64,000 nucleotides of DNA from Agromyces sp. CF514. Lineage in GTDB: Bacteria; Actinomycetota; Actinomycetes; Actinomycetales; Microbacteriaceae. Of this stretch, positions 51,804 to 61,276 are shown piece by piece. Within the stretch, counting starts at the first letter, position 1; each line of letters starts with the position of its first letter. The translations under genes were made by a program, and so were the position numbers. Location of the stretch: assembly GCF_900113185.1 (NCBI RefSeq), contig NZ_FOZD01000001.1:2480001-2544000 (forward strand), read 5' to 3'. The notes under the pieces were generated by a model, which was given only the letters and a program-made list of their open reading frames with translations, was not told the origin of the DNA and ran no database searches.

Positions 51804-52562
51804 ATGAATCTCGGGATCATCTTCCTTTCGGAGATGGTGGGCACGGCCATGCTGGTCCTGCTCGGTACCGGTGTCGTCGCGAACGTTGCGCTCGCGAAGA
51901 ACAAGGGACACAACGGCGGGTTCCTGATGGTGAACATCGGCTGGGGCCTCGCGGTCTTCGCCGGCGTCATCGTCTCCTACGCGTCGGGTGCCCACCTGAA
52001 CCCGGCCGTCACGCTGGGCCTCACGGCGAACTACCTCGGCAAGGGCGTCACGGAGTTCGTTCCGGGCATCCCCGTCGACGGGGCGTCGATCCTCACCTAC
52101 ATCAGCGCGCAGCTGGTCGGCGCCTTCATCGGAGCGGTCTTCTGCTGGCTGGCGTACAAGCAGCACTTCGACGCCGAACCCGAGCCCGCCAACAAGCTGG
52201 GCGTGTTCTCGACCGGCCCGGCGATCCGCTCGTACGCCTGGAACCTCATCACGGAGATCATCGGCACGTTCGTGCTGGTGTTCGTCATCCTGGGCTTCTC
52301 CTACGGCGGCACTCCGGCCGAGCTCGGCGCCATCCCCGTCGCGTTCCTCGTGATCGCGATCGGCGCGTCCCTCGGTGGCCCGACCGGCTACGCCATCAAC
52401 CCTGCGCGCGACCTCGGCCCGCGCATCGCGCACGCCCTGCTGCCCATCAAGGGCAAGGGCGCGAGCGACTGGGGGTACTCCTGGGTCCCGGTGGTCGGTC
52501 CGATCATCGGCGGCCTCATCGCAGGTTGGGCCGCGCTGGTCCTCCTGCCCGTTCTCAGCTGA
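51804..52562 (+). CDS. glpF: glycerol facilitator (aquaglyceroporin)
   Basis: A 252-residue six-span MIP channel. The two NPA boxes are GAHLNPAVT and AINPARDLGPR. The Asp after the second box marks glycerol-conducting members rather than water channels. It carries glycerol across the membrane for GlpK. AAGGGGG lies 7 nt before the ATG. It is 115 nt upstream of glpK, most likely in one operon. Confidence 0.95.
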   Translation: MNLGIIFLSEMVGTAMLVLLGTGVVANVALAKNKGHNGGFLMVNIGWGLAVFAGVIVSYASGAHLNPAVTLGLTANYLGKGVTEFVPGIPVDGASILTYISAQLVGAFIGAVFCWLAYKQHFDAEPEPANKLGVFSTGPAIRSYAWNLITEIIGTFVLVFVILGFSYGGTPAELGAIPVAFLVIAIGASLGGPTGYAINPARDLGPRIAHALLPIKGKGASDWGYSWVPVVGPIIGGLIAGWAALVLLPVLS

Positions 52563-52677
52563 GCGGCGCCCGCTCCTCGCGAGCGGGTGAACAGGGCGGC
52601 CCGCGCCGACCCGGCGCGGGCCCGCGATCACGTATTCGCGCGCCTCGCGGAACGGGGCCGCACGCAGAGAGGAAGTC

Positions 52678-54192
52678 ATGGCCGACTACATCCTGGCGAT
52701 CGACCAGGGAACCACGAGCACCCGCTCGATCATCTTCGACAAGCAGGGGTCGATCATCGCCACGGGGCAGCTGGAGCACGAGCAGATCTTCCCGAAGGCC
52801 GGCTGGGTCGAGCACGATCCGATGGAGATCTGGCACAACACCCGGGAGGTGATCGGCCAGGCCCTCGGCAAGGCCGACATCACCCGCCACGACATCGCCG
52901 CAGTGGGCATCACCAACCAGCGCGAGACGGCCGTGGTGTGGGACAAGAACACCGGTGAACCCGTCTACAACGCGATCGTCTGGCAGGACACCCGCACGCA
53001 GCCGATCGTCGACCGGCTCGCGGCCGACGGCGGCGTCGAGCGCTTCAAGCAGGATGTCGGGCTCCCGCTGGCGACCTACTTCTCGGGCACGAAGATCGTC
53101 TGGATCCTCGAGAACGTCGAGGGCGCACGCGAGAAGGCCGAGGCCGGCGACCTGCTCTTCGGCACCACCGACTGCTGGGTGCTCTGGAACCTGACCGGCG
53201 GCGTCGAGGGCGGCGTGCACGCGACCGACGTGACGAACGCCAGCCGCACGCTGTTCATGGACCTCGAGACGCTCTCGTGGCGCGACGACATCCTCGAGGC
53301 GTTCGGGGTTCCGAAGTCGATGCTGCCCGAGATCCGGTCGTCCTCCGAGGTCTACGGCACCGTCGAGCCCTCGAGCCTCCTGCGCGAGGTCCCCGTCGCC
53401 GGCATCCTGGGCGACCAGCAGGCCGCGACCTTCGGCCAGGCCGCGTTCGACGCCGGAGAGTCGAAGAACACCTACGGCACGGGCAACTTCCTGATCTTCA
53501 ACACCGACACCGAGATCGTGCACTCGAAGAACGGACTGCTCACGACGCTGGGCTACAAGCTGGGCGACCAGCCGGCCCACTACGCGCTCGAGGGTTCGAT
53601 CGCGGTCACCGGATCCCTGATCCAGTGGTTGCGCGACAATCTCGGGCTCATCTCGAGCGCTCCCGAGGTCGAGGAGCTCGCGAAGTCGGTCGAGGACAAC
53701 GGCGGCGCGTACTTCGTTCCGGCATTCTCGGGCCTGTTCGCACCGTACTGGCGATCCGATGCGCGCGGCGCACTGGTGGGCCTCACCCGATTCGTCAACA
53801 AGGGCCACATCGCGCGCGCGGCGCTCGAGGCGACCGCATTCCAGACCCGCGAAGTGCTCGACGCCGTGAACGCCGATTCCGGCGTGGACCTCACGGAGCT
53901 CAAGGTCGACGGCGGCATGATCGCCAACAACACGCTCATGCAGTTCCAGGCCGACATCCTCGGCGTGCCGGTCGTGCGTCCGGTCGTCGCCGAGACGACG
54001 GCGCTCGGCGCGGCCTACGCCGCCGGCCTCGCGGTCGGATTCTGGTCCGACCTCGACGAGCTCCGCGCCAACTGGCAGGAGGACTCGCGATGGGAGCCGA
54101 AGATGGACGCCGACGAGCGCGACCGTCAGATCCGCCTCTGGAAGAAGGCCGTGACGAAGACCTTCGACTGGGTCGACGGCGACGTGACCTGA
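52678..54192 (+). CDS. glpK: glycerol kinase
   Basis: A 504-residue FGGY kinase. It has [15 protein letters not shown] at the N-terminus, [26 protein letters not shown] and [14 protein letters not shown]. The C-terminal [16 protein letters not shown] closes the ATP site. It phosphorylates glycerol to glycerol-3-phosphate, the committed step after GlpF. A glycerol-3-phosphate dehydrogenase is not in the window. AGAGGAAG precedes the ATG. It ends with a strong terminator. Confidence 0.96.
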   Translation: MADYILAIDQGTTSTRSIIFDKQGSIIATGQLEHEQIFPKAGWVEHDPMEIWHNTREVIGQALGKADITRHDIAAVGITNQRETAVVWDKNTGEPVYNAIVWQDTRTQPIVDRLAADGGVERFKQDVGLPLATYFSGTKIVWILENVEGAREKAEAGDLLFGTTDCWVLWNLTGGVEGGVHATDVTNASRTLFMDLETLSWRDDILEAFGVPKSMLPEIRSSSEVYGTVEPSSLLREVPVAGILGDQQAATFGQAAFDAGESKNTYGTGNFLIFNTDTEIVHSKNGLLTTLGYKLGDQPAHYALEGSIAVTGSLIQWLRDNLGLISSAPEVEELAKSVEDNGGAYFVPAFSGLFAPYWRSDARGALVGLTRFVNKGHIARAALEATAFQTREVLDAVNADSGVDLTELKVDGGMIANNTLMQFQADILGVPVVRPVVAETTALGAAYAAGLAVGFWSDLDELRANWQEDSRWEPKMDADERDRQIRLWKKAVTKTFDWVDGDVT

Positions 54193-54207
54193 TCGCCGTC
54201 CGATGAA

Positions 54208-54244
54208 CGACTCGGGCCCCGCGGATGTCGCGGGGCCCGAGTCG
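54208..54244. terminator. perfect 16-bp hairpin between convergent glpK and trpD
   Basis: CGACTCGGGCCCCGCG and its exact complement surround a GATGT loop, 16 nt after glpK and 21 nt from trpD. It can stop transcription from both sides. Confidence 0.85.
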
Positions 54245-54264
54245 TGCGTCCGGCCGTGCCGCGC

Positions 54265-55317
54265 TCACCGCTTGGTCGCGGCGATCCACTCCTCGAGCTT
54301 GCGGGCGGCAGCCCCGCTGTCGATCGTCGAGGCCGCGACGAGCATCTGCTCGGCGAACCGGTCGAGGATCGAGCGCTGCACCTGCGCGGGATCCTTCGCG
54401 AGTGCGTAGGACACGAGTCCGGCGGCCGCGTTCAGCACGACGATGTCGCGCACCGGCCCGGTCTCGCCGGCGAACACGCGGTGCACGACCTCGGCGTTGA
54501 ATGCGGCGTCGCCGCCCTTCAGCTGGTCGATCTTCGCGCGGGCGATGCCGAGGTCGCGCGGGTCGAGGTCGTGCTCCTTCACCGTGCCGCGCGAGACCTC
54601 CCACACATGGCTGTGCCCGGTCGTCGTGAGCTCGTCGAGACCGTCATCGCCCCGGAACACGAGCGCAGTCGCGCCGCGCGTCTGGAACACGCCGACGATG
54701 AGCGGAACCCGGTCGAGGTGCGCGACGCCGACCGCCGAGGCTTCGGGCCGCGCCGGGTTGCAGAGCGGGCCCAGGAAGTTGAAGACGGTCGGAACGCCCA
54801 ACTGGGCGCGCACGGCCCCGGCGTGGCGGAAGCCGGGGTGGAACGCCGACGCGAAGGCGAACGTGATGCCGGCCTCGTCGAGCACCTGCCCGACCCGTTC
54901 GGCGGGCAGCGCGAGGTCGATGCCGAGAGCGGCCAGCACGTCGGAGGAGCCCGATGCAGAACTCGCCGCTCGGTTGCCGTGCTTGATGACCGGGACGCCG
55001 GATGCCGCGGCGACGACTGAGGCCATGGTCGAGACGTTCACCGTGCCGAACCGGTCTCCGCCGGTGCCGACGATGTCGAGGGCCATGGGATCGACGTCGA
55101 GCGGAACGGCGTGCTCGAGCACGGCGTCGCGGAATCCGACGACCTCGTCGACCGTCTCGCCCTTCGCGCGGAGCGCGACGAGGAACGCGGCGAGCTGCGC
55201 CTCGGTGGCGACCCCCGTCATGACCTGCTCCATGCACCACGCGGCATCCGACACGCTGAGGTCCTCTCCGTCGAGGAGGGCGGTCAGGATCGCGGGCCAG
55301 GTCTGTTCGGCGGACAT
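54265..55317 (-). CDS. trpD: anthranilate phosphoribosyltransferase
   Basis: A 350-residue glycosyltransferase of the TrpD type. The PRPP site is GTGGDRFGTVNVST, with KHGNRAASSASGSSDVLAALG and the anthranilate-site text HPGFRHAGAVRAQLGVPTVFNFLGPLCNP. It makes phosphoribosyl-anthranilate in tryptophan synthesis. I chose ATG 55317, 7 nt after TAGGAT, over an in-frame ATG 18 nt upstream that would precede the hexamer. The trpD-ctaE-qcrCAB neighbourhood is shared with mycobacteria. No other trp gene is nearby. Confidence 0.95.
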   Translation of the reverse strand: MSAEQTWPAILTALLDGEDLSVSDAAWCMEQVMTGVATEAQLAAFLVALRAKGETVDEVVGFRDAVLEHAVPLDVDPMALDIVGTGGDRFGTVNVSTMASVVAAASGVPVIKHGNRAASSASGSSDVLAALGIDLALPAERVGQVLDEAGITFAFASAFHPGFRHAGAVRAQLGVPTVFNFLGPLCNPARPEASAVGVAHLDRVPLIVGVFQTRGATALVFRGDDGLDELTTTGHSHVWEVSRGTVKEHDLDPRDLGIARAKIDQLKGGDAAFNAEVVHRVFAGETGPVRDIVVLNAAAGLVSYALAKDPAQVQRSILDRFAEQMLVAASTIDSGAAARKLEEWIAATKR

Positions 55318-55324
55318 GGTGACG

Positions 55325-55330
55325 ATCCTA
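55325..55330 (-). promoter_or_regulatory. -10 hexamer TAGGAT, leaderless promoter of trpD
   Basis: TAGGAT on the minus strand ends 7 nt before ATG 55317. No ribosome site is seen. Confidence 0.5.
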
Positions 55331-55444
55331 GCCATCGATTCAGGGCCGATTCACGGGCTCTTCACACGTTGAGTTAGGTTTGCCTTACCGGGCCGAGCAG
55401 GACACGAGTCCCGAGGATGACGAAAACTCAGTGCTGATTTCAGC

Positions 55445-55450
55445 CATAAT
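55445..55450 (+). promoter_or_regulatory. -10 hexamer CATAAT, leaderless promoter of ctaE-qcrCAB
   Basis: CATAAT, the best -10 match in this spacer, ends 7 nt before GTG 55458. Confidence 0.5.
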
Positions 55451-55457
55451 GGTCATC

Positions 55458-56087
55458 GTGACGAGCACCTCTATGACTTTTCAGGCGAGCGCGCCGGTGA
55501 TCAAGCGACCGAACACCGTTGCGGTGGGCACGATCGTCTGGCTCGGCAGCGAGGTCATGTTCTTCGCCGGCCTGTTCGCGATCTACTTCACGCTTCGGTC
55601 GATGTCGCCCGAACTGTGGGCGGCGCAGACCGACGTGCTGAACTTCCCGTTCTCGCTGACGAACACGATCATCCTCGTGCTCTCGTCCGTCACCTGCCAG
55701 TTCGGCGTCTTCGCGGCCGAGCGCATGCAGCCCTACGCCACCGGCTGGAAGCCGACGCAGTGGGGCATGGTCGAGTGGTTCTTCCTCACCTTCGCCATGG
55801 GCGCGGTCTTCGTCGCCGGCCAGGTCTGGGAGTACGCCACGCTCGTCTCCGAGGGCATCTCGCTCTCCTCCGACTCCTACGGGTCGGCCTTCTACCTCAC
55901 CACCGGCTTCCACGGACTGCACGTGACCGGCGGCCTCATCGCATTCCTCCTCGTCATCGGCCGCGTCTTCGCCGTGAAGAACTTCGGCCACAAGGAGGCG
56001 ACGAGCGCGATCGTCGTGTCGTACTACTGGCACTTCGTCGACGTCGTCTGGATCGGCCTGTTCCTGGTCATCTACGTCCTCAAGTAA
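55458..56087 (+). CDS. ctaE: cytochrome c oxidase subunit III
   Basis: A 209-residue protein with five membrane spans, the short actinobacterial form of subunit III. Conserved pieces are [46 protein letters not shown] and [15 protein letters not shown]. It supports the aa3 oxidase core. The GTG 7 nt after CATAAT was preferred over in-frame starts upstream of it. It is first in ctaE-qcrC-qcrA-qcrB. Confidence 0.94.
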   Translation: MTSTSMTFQASAPVIKRPNTVAVGTIVWLGSEVMFFAGLFAIYFTLRSMSPELWAAQTDVLNFPFSLTNTIILVLSSVTCQFGVFAAERMQPYATGWKPTQWGMVEWFFLTFAMGAVFVAGQVWEYATLVSEGISLSSDSYGSAFYLTTGFHGLHVTGGLIAFLLVIGRVFAVKNFGHKEATSAIVVSYYWHFVDVVWIGLFLVIYVLK

Positions 56088-56112
56088 ACGCAAGCAGGAG
56101 CGCCAACCCAGC

Positions 56113-56931
56113 ATGCCCGTGAACAGGAAGAACCCCATGAACCGCCAGAAGCGACGCACAGGCCGCCGGCACCCGCTCGCGACGGTCGCACTGCTTGCGA
56201 TCGGCCTCGTCTTCACCGGCGGCGCCTACGCCGCCCTGAGCGCCGGCACGACCGCGCAGGCCGAGACCGACCTCACCTCGCAGCAGACGATCGACGAAGG
56301 CAAGAAGCTCTTCCAGGCGAACTGCGCGACCTGCCACGGCCTCTCGGCCGAAGGCACCGAGACCGGCCCGAGCCTCGTGGGCGTCGGAGCTGCCTCGGTC
56401 GACTTCCAGGTCGGCACCGGCCGCATGCCCATGCAGATGCAGGGCCCGCAGGCCCAGGTCAAGCCGGTTCAGTTCACCGACGAGCAGGTCAAGCAGCTGG
56501 CGGCGTTCGTCGCCTCGCTCGGCCCCGGCCCGGGCATCGCGCCCGCCCACCTCGTCGACGGCGGCGGCGATGCGGCGAACGGCGCAGAGCTCTTCCGCAT
56601 CAACTGCGCGATGTGCCACAACGTCGCCGGCGCCGGCGGAGCGCTCACCGAGGGCAAGTTCGCCCCCGCACTCACCGAGACCAGCGGATCCCACATCTAC
56701 GCGGCCATGGTCACCGGCCCCCAGAACATGCCCGTCTTCAGCGACCTGAACATCTCGCCCGAAGACAAGCGCGACATCATCACGTACCTGAAGTACGTGC
56801 AGGACAACCGCTCCCCCGGCGGATTCGAGCTCGGCTCGCTCGGCCCCGTCGCCGAGGGCCTGTTCATCTGGATCTTCGGTCTCGGCGCGATCGTCGCGAT
56901 CACCGTGTGGATCACGGCGAAGTCCAACTAA
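56113..56931 (+). CDS. qcrC: diheme cytochrome c1 subunit of the bc1 complex
   Basis: A 272-residue protein. An N-terminal membrane anchor (about residues 20-42) is followed by two c-type domains with CATCH (about 71-75) and CAMCH (about 165-169) and a C-terminal membrane helix (GLFIWIFGLGAIVAITVW). Two hemes allow direct electron flow from bc1 to the aa3 oxidase without soluble cytochrome c, as in other actinobacteria. A second in-frame ATG at 56137 has GGAAG well placed and may be the true start. Confidence 0.93.
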   Translation: MPVNRKNPMNRQKRRTGRRHPLATVALLAIGLVFTGGAYAALSAGTTAQAETDLTSQQTIDEGKKLFQANCATCHGLSAEGTETGPSLVGVGAASVDFQVGTGRMPMQMQGPQAQVKPVQFTDEQVKQLAAFVASLGPGPGIAPAHLVDGGGDAANGAELFRINCAMCHNVAGAGGALTEGKFAPALTETSGSHIYAAMVTGPQNMPVFSDLNISPEDKRDIITYLKYVQDNRSPGGFELGSLGPVAEGLFIWIFGLGAIVAITVWITAKSN

Positions 56932-56969
56932 GCGCACGTCGGTACCGAAGTACCTGAAGAAGGAGAACC

Positions 56970-58046
56970 ATGGCCCAGGACGACCACAGCGGAGCTGAGC
57001 TCGCCGCTGCCGACTCGTCGCATGCCGAGCACGAATCCGATGCCTCGCCCGGCACCGCGCTGATCGTTCAGGACGGTTTCACGAACCCCGGATTCCCGCC
57101 GCATCGCCCCCGTGTGACCGACGAAGACCCCAAGCGTGAGAAGCGCGCGCAGCGCACCGTCTACACGCTCTTCTACCTCTCCCTCCTCGGGAGCCTGTGG
57201 GCGGTCGCCGCGTACATGCTGTTCCCGATGGAGTCGAACAACGTCGGCGACGTGCGCCTGAACAACCTGTTCATCGGACTCGGCGCGACGCTCGCGCTCC
57301 TCGCGCTCGGTATCGGCATCGTCCACTGGGGCAAGGCGGTCATGGTCGACGTCGAGCTCGTCGACGAGCGCCACGAGGTCGGCGGCTCGCCCGAGACCCA
57401 GGCCGCAGCGGCCAAGGTGTTCGCCGACGCAGACCGCGAATCGGGCTTCACGCGCCGTGCCGTCATCCGCAACAGCCTCATCGGTGCACTGGTGGTCTTC
57501 CCGCTTCCGGCGGTCGTGCTCTTCCGTGGCTTCGCGCCTCAAGACGAACTGCCCGTGCCGCTCCTCAGCCACACCATGTGGCGCAAGGGCACGCGCCTCG
57601 CCCTCGACCCGAGCGGCGTCGCGATCAAGGCGTCCGACGTCACCATCGGCAGCGCCTTCCACGTGATTCCCGAGGGCCTCGCCGAGCTCGAGCACGGCAA
57701 GCTCGAAGAGAAGGCCAAGGCCGCCGTCCTCCTCATGCGCCTCGACCCGGCGGATCTCAACCAGCTCCCCGAGCGCGAGAACTGGTCCTACGACGGCATC
57801 GTCGCGTACTCCAAGATCTGCACCCACGTCGGATGCCCCGTGGCCCTGTACGAGCAGCACACGCACCACCTGCTCTGCCCGTGCCACCAGTCGCAGTTCG
57901 ACGTCGCGAACCACTGCGAGGTCATCTTCGGCCCGGCGAAGCGACCGCTGCCGCAGCTGCCGATCGCCATCGACGACGAGGGCTACCTCATCGCGCAGAG
58001 CGACTTCACCGAACCCGTCGGCCCGAGCTTCTGGGAGCGTCATTGA
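56970..58046 (+). CDS. qcrA: Rieske iron-sulfur subunit of the bc1 complex
   Basis: A 358-residue protein. An acidic N-terminal tail and three predicted membrane helices (about residues 70-90, 105-125 and 168-188) precede the Rieske domain. The [2Fe-2S] ligands are in CTHVGCP and CPCHQSQFD. The last helix begins near RRAVIRNSL, a likely twin-arginine motif, so the cluster domain probably passes through TatAC. It accepts electrons from quinol. AAGGAG lies 6 nt upstream of the ATG. The stop overlaps qcrB. Confidence 0.94.
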   Translation: MAQDDHSGAELAAADSSHAEHESDASPGTALIVQDGFTNPGFPPHRPRVTDEDPKREKRAQRTVYTLFYLSLLGSLWAVAAYMLFPMESNNVGDVRLNNLFIGLGATLALLALGIGIVHWGKAVMVDVELVDERHEVGGSPETQAAAAKVFADADRESGFTRRAVIRNSLIGALVVFPLPAVVLFRGFAPQDELPVPLLSHTMWRKGTRLALDPSGVAIKASDVTIGSAFHVIPEGLAELEHGKLEEKAKAAVLLMRLDPADLNQLPERENWSYDGIVAYSKICTHVGCPVALYEQHTHHLLCPCHQSQFDVANHCEVIFGPAKRPLPQLPIAIDDEGYLIAQSDFTEPVGPSFWERH

Positions 58047-59650
58047 GCACCGCATCGCCCACCACCGGCACGCAGAAGCGTTCGTTCACGACCGCGGCGG
58101 CCGTCTACGTCAATGAGCGCACCAGCGTCGCCGGCTTCATCAAGGAGCTCGGTCGCAAGGCGTTCCCCGACCACTGGTCGTTCCTCCTCGGCGAGGTCGC
58201 GCTCTTCTCGTTCGTCGTCATCCTGATCTCGGGCACGTTCCTGACGTTCTTCTTCCAGGCATCGATGGCCGAGGTCCACTACGACGGCTCCTACGTGCCC
58301 TTGAAGGGCGTGGAGATGTCGGTCGCCATGGCGTCGACCCTCGACATCTCGTTCGACATCCGTGGCGGCCTGTTCGTGCGCCAGATGCACCACTGGGCCG
58401 CGCTGCTCTTCGTGGCCGCCATCGGCCTGCACATGCTGCGCATCTACTTCACGGGCGCGTTCCGCAAGCCGCGCGAGTTCAACTGGGTGATCGGCTTCAC
58501 GCTCTTCATCCTCGCGATGGCCGAAGGCTTCACGGGCTACTCGCTTCCCGACGACCTGCTCTCGGGCAACGGCCTCCGCATCATCGACGGCCTGATCAAG
58601 GGCATCCCGCTCGTCGGCACCTGGATCTCGTTCCTGCTCTTCGGCGGCGAGTTCCCGGGCACGCAGATCGTGGGCCGCCTGTACTCGCTGCACATCATGC
58701 TGCTGCCGGCACTCGTCATCGCGTTCATCGCCCTGCACCTCGTGTTCGTTGTCGTGCACAAGCACACGCAGTACGCAGGTCCCGGCAAGACGCAGCAGAA
58801 CGCCGTCGGCCCGCCCGTGCTCCCCGTGTACGCCGCCAAGGCCGGTGGATTCTTCTTCATCATCTTCGGCGTGATCGCGCTCATCGCCTCGCTGTTCACG
58901 ATCAACCCGATCTGGAACTACGGCCCGTACGACCCGTCCCCCGTGTCGGCCGGTACCCAGCCCGACTGGTACATCGGCTTCGCCGACGGTGCGCTCCGCC
59001 TGATTCCGCCGGGATGGGAGTTCGTCTGGCTCGACCGCACGTGGTCGTTCAACATCCTCGTGCCGCTGATCGCCATCGGAATCTTCATCGTCCTGGTGCT
59101 CCTCTACCCGTTCATCGAGGCGTGGATCACCGGAGACAAGCGCGAGCACCACATCGCGGACCGTCCCCGCAACGCTCCGACCCGCACCGCGATCGGCGCC
59201 GCCGGCGTCACGTTCTACGCGGGCCTGTGGGCCGCGGCGAGCTCGGACATCCTGGCGACGCACTTCCACCTGACCATGGAGGGCGTGATCCACTTCCTCC
59301 AGGCCGTGGTGATCCTCGGACCGTTCGTCGCGTTCTTCATCACCAAGCGCGTCTGCATCGCACTCCAGAAGAAGGACCGCGAGATCGTCCTGCACGGCTT
59401 CGAGTCGGGTCGCATCGTGCGCCTCCCCGGCGGCGAGTTCATCGAGGTCCACGAGCAGCTCGACGAGTACGACCGCTGGCGCCTGGTGAGCTTCGACACG
59501 TACGAGCCGCTCATGATCCGCCCGAATGCTCGTGGCAAGATCACGATCGGCCAGCGCTTCCGCGCTTCGATCTCACGTTGGTTCTTCGAGGACCGCATCG
59601 CTCCCGTGACCAAGGGCGAGCTCGAGTCCGGCCACGACGGCCACCACTGA
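58043..59650 (+). CDS. qcrB: cytochrome b subunit of the bc1 complex
   Basis: A 535-residue protein with about nine membrane spans. Heme-b histidines occur in FVRQMHHWAALLFVAAIGLHMLRIYFTG-type text and SLHIMLLPALVIAFIALHLVF. FRKPREFNWVIGF and PDWYIGFADGALRLIPP are near the quinol sites. A 120-residue cytoplasmic tail is typical of actinobacteria. The start is TTG at 58043, overlapping the qcrA stop (TTGA) with GGGAG upstream. It is one of the few TTG starts here. Confidence 0.94.
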   Translation: MSTASPTTGTQKRSFTTAAAVYVNERTSVAGFIKELGRKAFPDHWSFLLGEVALFSFVVILISGTFLTFFFQASMAEVHYDGSYVPLKGVEMSVAMASTLDISFDIRGGLFVRQMHHWAALLFVAAIGLHMLRIYFTGAFRKPREFNWVIGFTLFILAMAEGFTGYSLPDDLLSGNGLRIIDGLIKGIPLVGTWISFLLFGGEFPGTQIVGRLYSLHIMLLPALVIAFIALHLVFVVVHKHTQYAGPGKTQQNAVGPPVLPVYAAKAGGFFFIIFGVIALIASLFTINPIWNYGPYDPSPVSAGTQPDWYIGFADGALRLIPPGWEFVWLDRTWSFNILVPLIAIGIFIVLVLLYPFIEAWITGDKREHHIADRPRNAPTRTAIGAAGVTFYAGLWAAASSDILATHFHLTMEGVIHFLQAVVILGPFVAFFITKRVCIALQKKDREIVLHGFESGRIVRLPGGEFIEVHEQLDEYDRWRLVSFDTYEPLMIRPNARGKITIGQRFRASISRWFFEDRIAPVTKGELESGHDGHH

Positions 59651-59675
59651 TTCACCGTTCATCGGTTCGGGCACC

Positions 59676-60548
59676 GTGACCATGTCGTTCGACGCGACCT
59701 GGTTCCGGTGCCCGAACTGTTTCTCGCCGCTCGCGCCGGTCGAGCCGTTGGTGCTCGGCTGCGAGAGCGGTCATCGATTCGACGTGGGACGCCAGGGCAC
59801 GGTCACCCTGCTCCCCCCGCGTTCCCCGCGCACCATCGGCGACGACCATCAGATGCTGACAGCTCGAGCGACGCTGCTCGATTCGGCGCTGTACCTGCCG
59901 ATCGTCGACTCCGTCGCGACGCTCGCGACGTCCGGTTCCCGGCCCGGCTCCGATGACGTCGACGACGTACCCGGTCCGCGCCTGGTCGATTTCGGATGCG
60001 GCACCGGGTACTACGCATCGCGAGTCGCCGACGCGACCTCCGCATCTTCAGTACTGCTCGCAGACCGCTCACCCGTCGCCGTCCGCATGGCGACGCGGAG
60101 CGTCGCAGGCGCCACGGGCGTGGTCCTCGACATCTGGCAACCACTCCCCCTCCGCGACGGCTCGGCCGATCTCGCGCTCAACGTGTTCGCTCCGCGCAAC
60201 CCGGCCGAGTATGCCCGCGTGCTCCGGCCAGGCGGTGCGCTGATCGTCGTCGTGCCCCGCGAGACCCATCTCGCCGAACTTCGACGCGACGGATCGGTGC
60301 TGTCGGTACCGCCCGACAAGGAGCGCGTCGTGGCCGAGGCGCTCACTGCCGCCGGCTTCGAGGTGGCGGCTCGTGACCACGTGGAGTACGAGGCATCCGT
60401 CACGACCGAACAGCGCGCCATGCTCGTCGCGATGGGCCCTTCGGCGCACCACCTGCGCGAGCGGGCCTCAGACGACGACGGATCCGCACCGCGACAGGTG
60501 ACCGTCTCCGTCGACGTGCTGGCATTCCGCCGCACCGCGACGCTCTAG
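59676..60548 (+). CDS. 23S rRNA guanine-N1 methyltransferase, RlmA family
   Basis: A 290-residue SAM methyltransferase. The N-terminal zinc finger FRCPNCFSPL to CESGHRFDV and the following GRQGTVTLLPP are typical of RlmA. The Rossmann motif I is LVDFGCGTGYYAS, and NVFAPRNPAEYARVLRPGG follows. The family methylates G745 or G748 in domain II of 23S rRNA; the latter can affect tylosin sensitivity. Which base is targeted cannot be said. Starts GTG 59676 or ATG 59682. It lies 25 nt after qcrB. Confidence 0.87.
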   Translation: MTMSFDATWFRCPNCFSPLAPVEPLVLGCESGHRFDVGRQGTVTLLPPRSPRTIGDDHQMLTARATLLDSALYLPIVDSVATLATSGSRPGSDDVDDVPGPRLVDFGCGTGYYASRVADATSASSVLLADRSPVAVRMATRSVAGATGVVLDIWQPLPLRDGSADLALNVFAPRNPAEYARVLRPGGALIVVVPRETHLAELRRDGSVLSVPPDKERVVAEALTAAGFEVAARDHVEYEASVTTEQRAMLVAMGPSAHHLRERASDDDGSAPRQVTVSVDVLAFRRTATL

Positions 60549-60805
60549 CGGCACGAGACAGCCAGCTCGCTCGCGTCGAGCTCCTGGATCGACCTTCATC
60601 AGCCACCGAAGTGCCCTCAGGGCCCGCGTGCGCCTCGAGACGACCCGGAAGTCGTCGAGGCCGCGTGGACCCGTCAGTGCGCCGCTGACGCGCGCTCGGA
60701 CCGGTCCAGTCGCGCCATCGTTCGAGGCTCGCTGCGGCGGGCGTGCAGTCGGGGGGCGCCATGTCCAGAGTCGACTGCCGGTGTCTCTGAGCTCCCGGCA
60801 CACGA

Positions 60806-60837
60806 AAGCGGCCCCTGCACGAATGCAGGGGCCGCTT
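60806..60837 (-). terminator. perfect 14-bp hairpin terminator after ctaF
   Basis: AAGCGGCCCCTGCA and its exact complement flank a CGAA loop, 10 nt beyond the ctaF stop. It is in the 299-nt gap 60549-60847 between convergent genes. The rest of that gap shows only a weak hairpin at about 60632-60662. Confidence 0.85.
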
Positions 60838-60847
60838 CGGTGGCGGA

Positions 60848-61276
60848 TCAGCGCGCGAAGTTGCCGCGGTAGTACTCGTAGACCCACCCGACGAGACTGA
60901 TGACGCCCACGCCCACGGCGATGAACGAGATCCAGAAGCCGACGGCCAGTCCGAGGAAGAGCAGCGCTGCCGAGGCGGCGAGCAGGATCGGCCACCAGCT
61001 CCACGGGCTGAAGAAGCCGAGCTCGGGGTCGCCGTCGTCGATGTTCGCGTCGAGGCGGTCTTCAGGAAGCTCAGCTCCCTGCGCCTTGTGCACGCGGCCG
61101 AGGTAGAACGCGATGAACGCAGCGAGCACCGCGCTCAGCGAGATCGCGACGAGGCCGACCCATTCAGGCCCCCCGTTCGGCTCGATGCCGCTCAGGGTCG
61201 TCCAGAAGATGTAGATGGCGGCCGCGACCGCGAAGAACCCGGACAGGATCCAGAACAGGACCACATTGGCGCGCAT
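60848..61276 (-). CDS. ctaF: cytochrome c oxidase subunit IV (actinobacterial CtaF)
   Basis: A 142-residue protein with four membrane spans (VVLFWILSGFFAVAAAIYIF, WVGLVAISLSAVLAAFIAFYLG, ILLAASAALLFLGLAVGF, FIAVGVGVISLVGWVYEYY) and the conserved FFSPWSWWPI loop. It is a small accessory subunit of the aa3 oxidase found in actinobacteria. Its ATG lies directly after the ctaD stop codon. Confidence 0.94.
   Translation of the reverse strand: MRANVVLFWILSGFFAVAAAIYIFWTTLSGIEPNGGPEWVGLVAISLSAVLAAFIAFYLGRVHKAQGAELPEDRLDANIDDGDPELGFFSPWSWWPILLAASAALLFLGLAVGFWISFIAVGVGVISLVGWVYEYYRGNFAR

Noticed and set aside
60632..60662. Hairpin as terminator of the RlmA-type gene
   Set aside because: The stem needs a 2-nt bulge, lies 84 nt past the stop and has no T-run.
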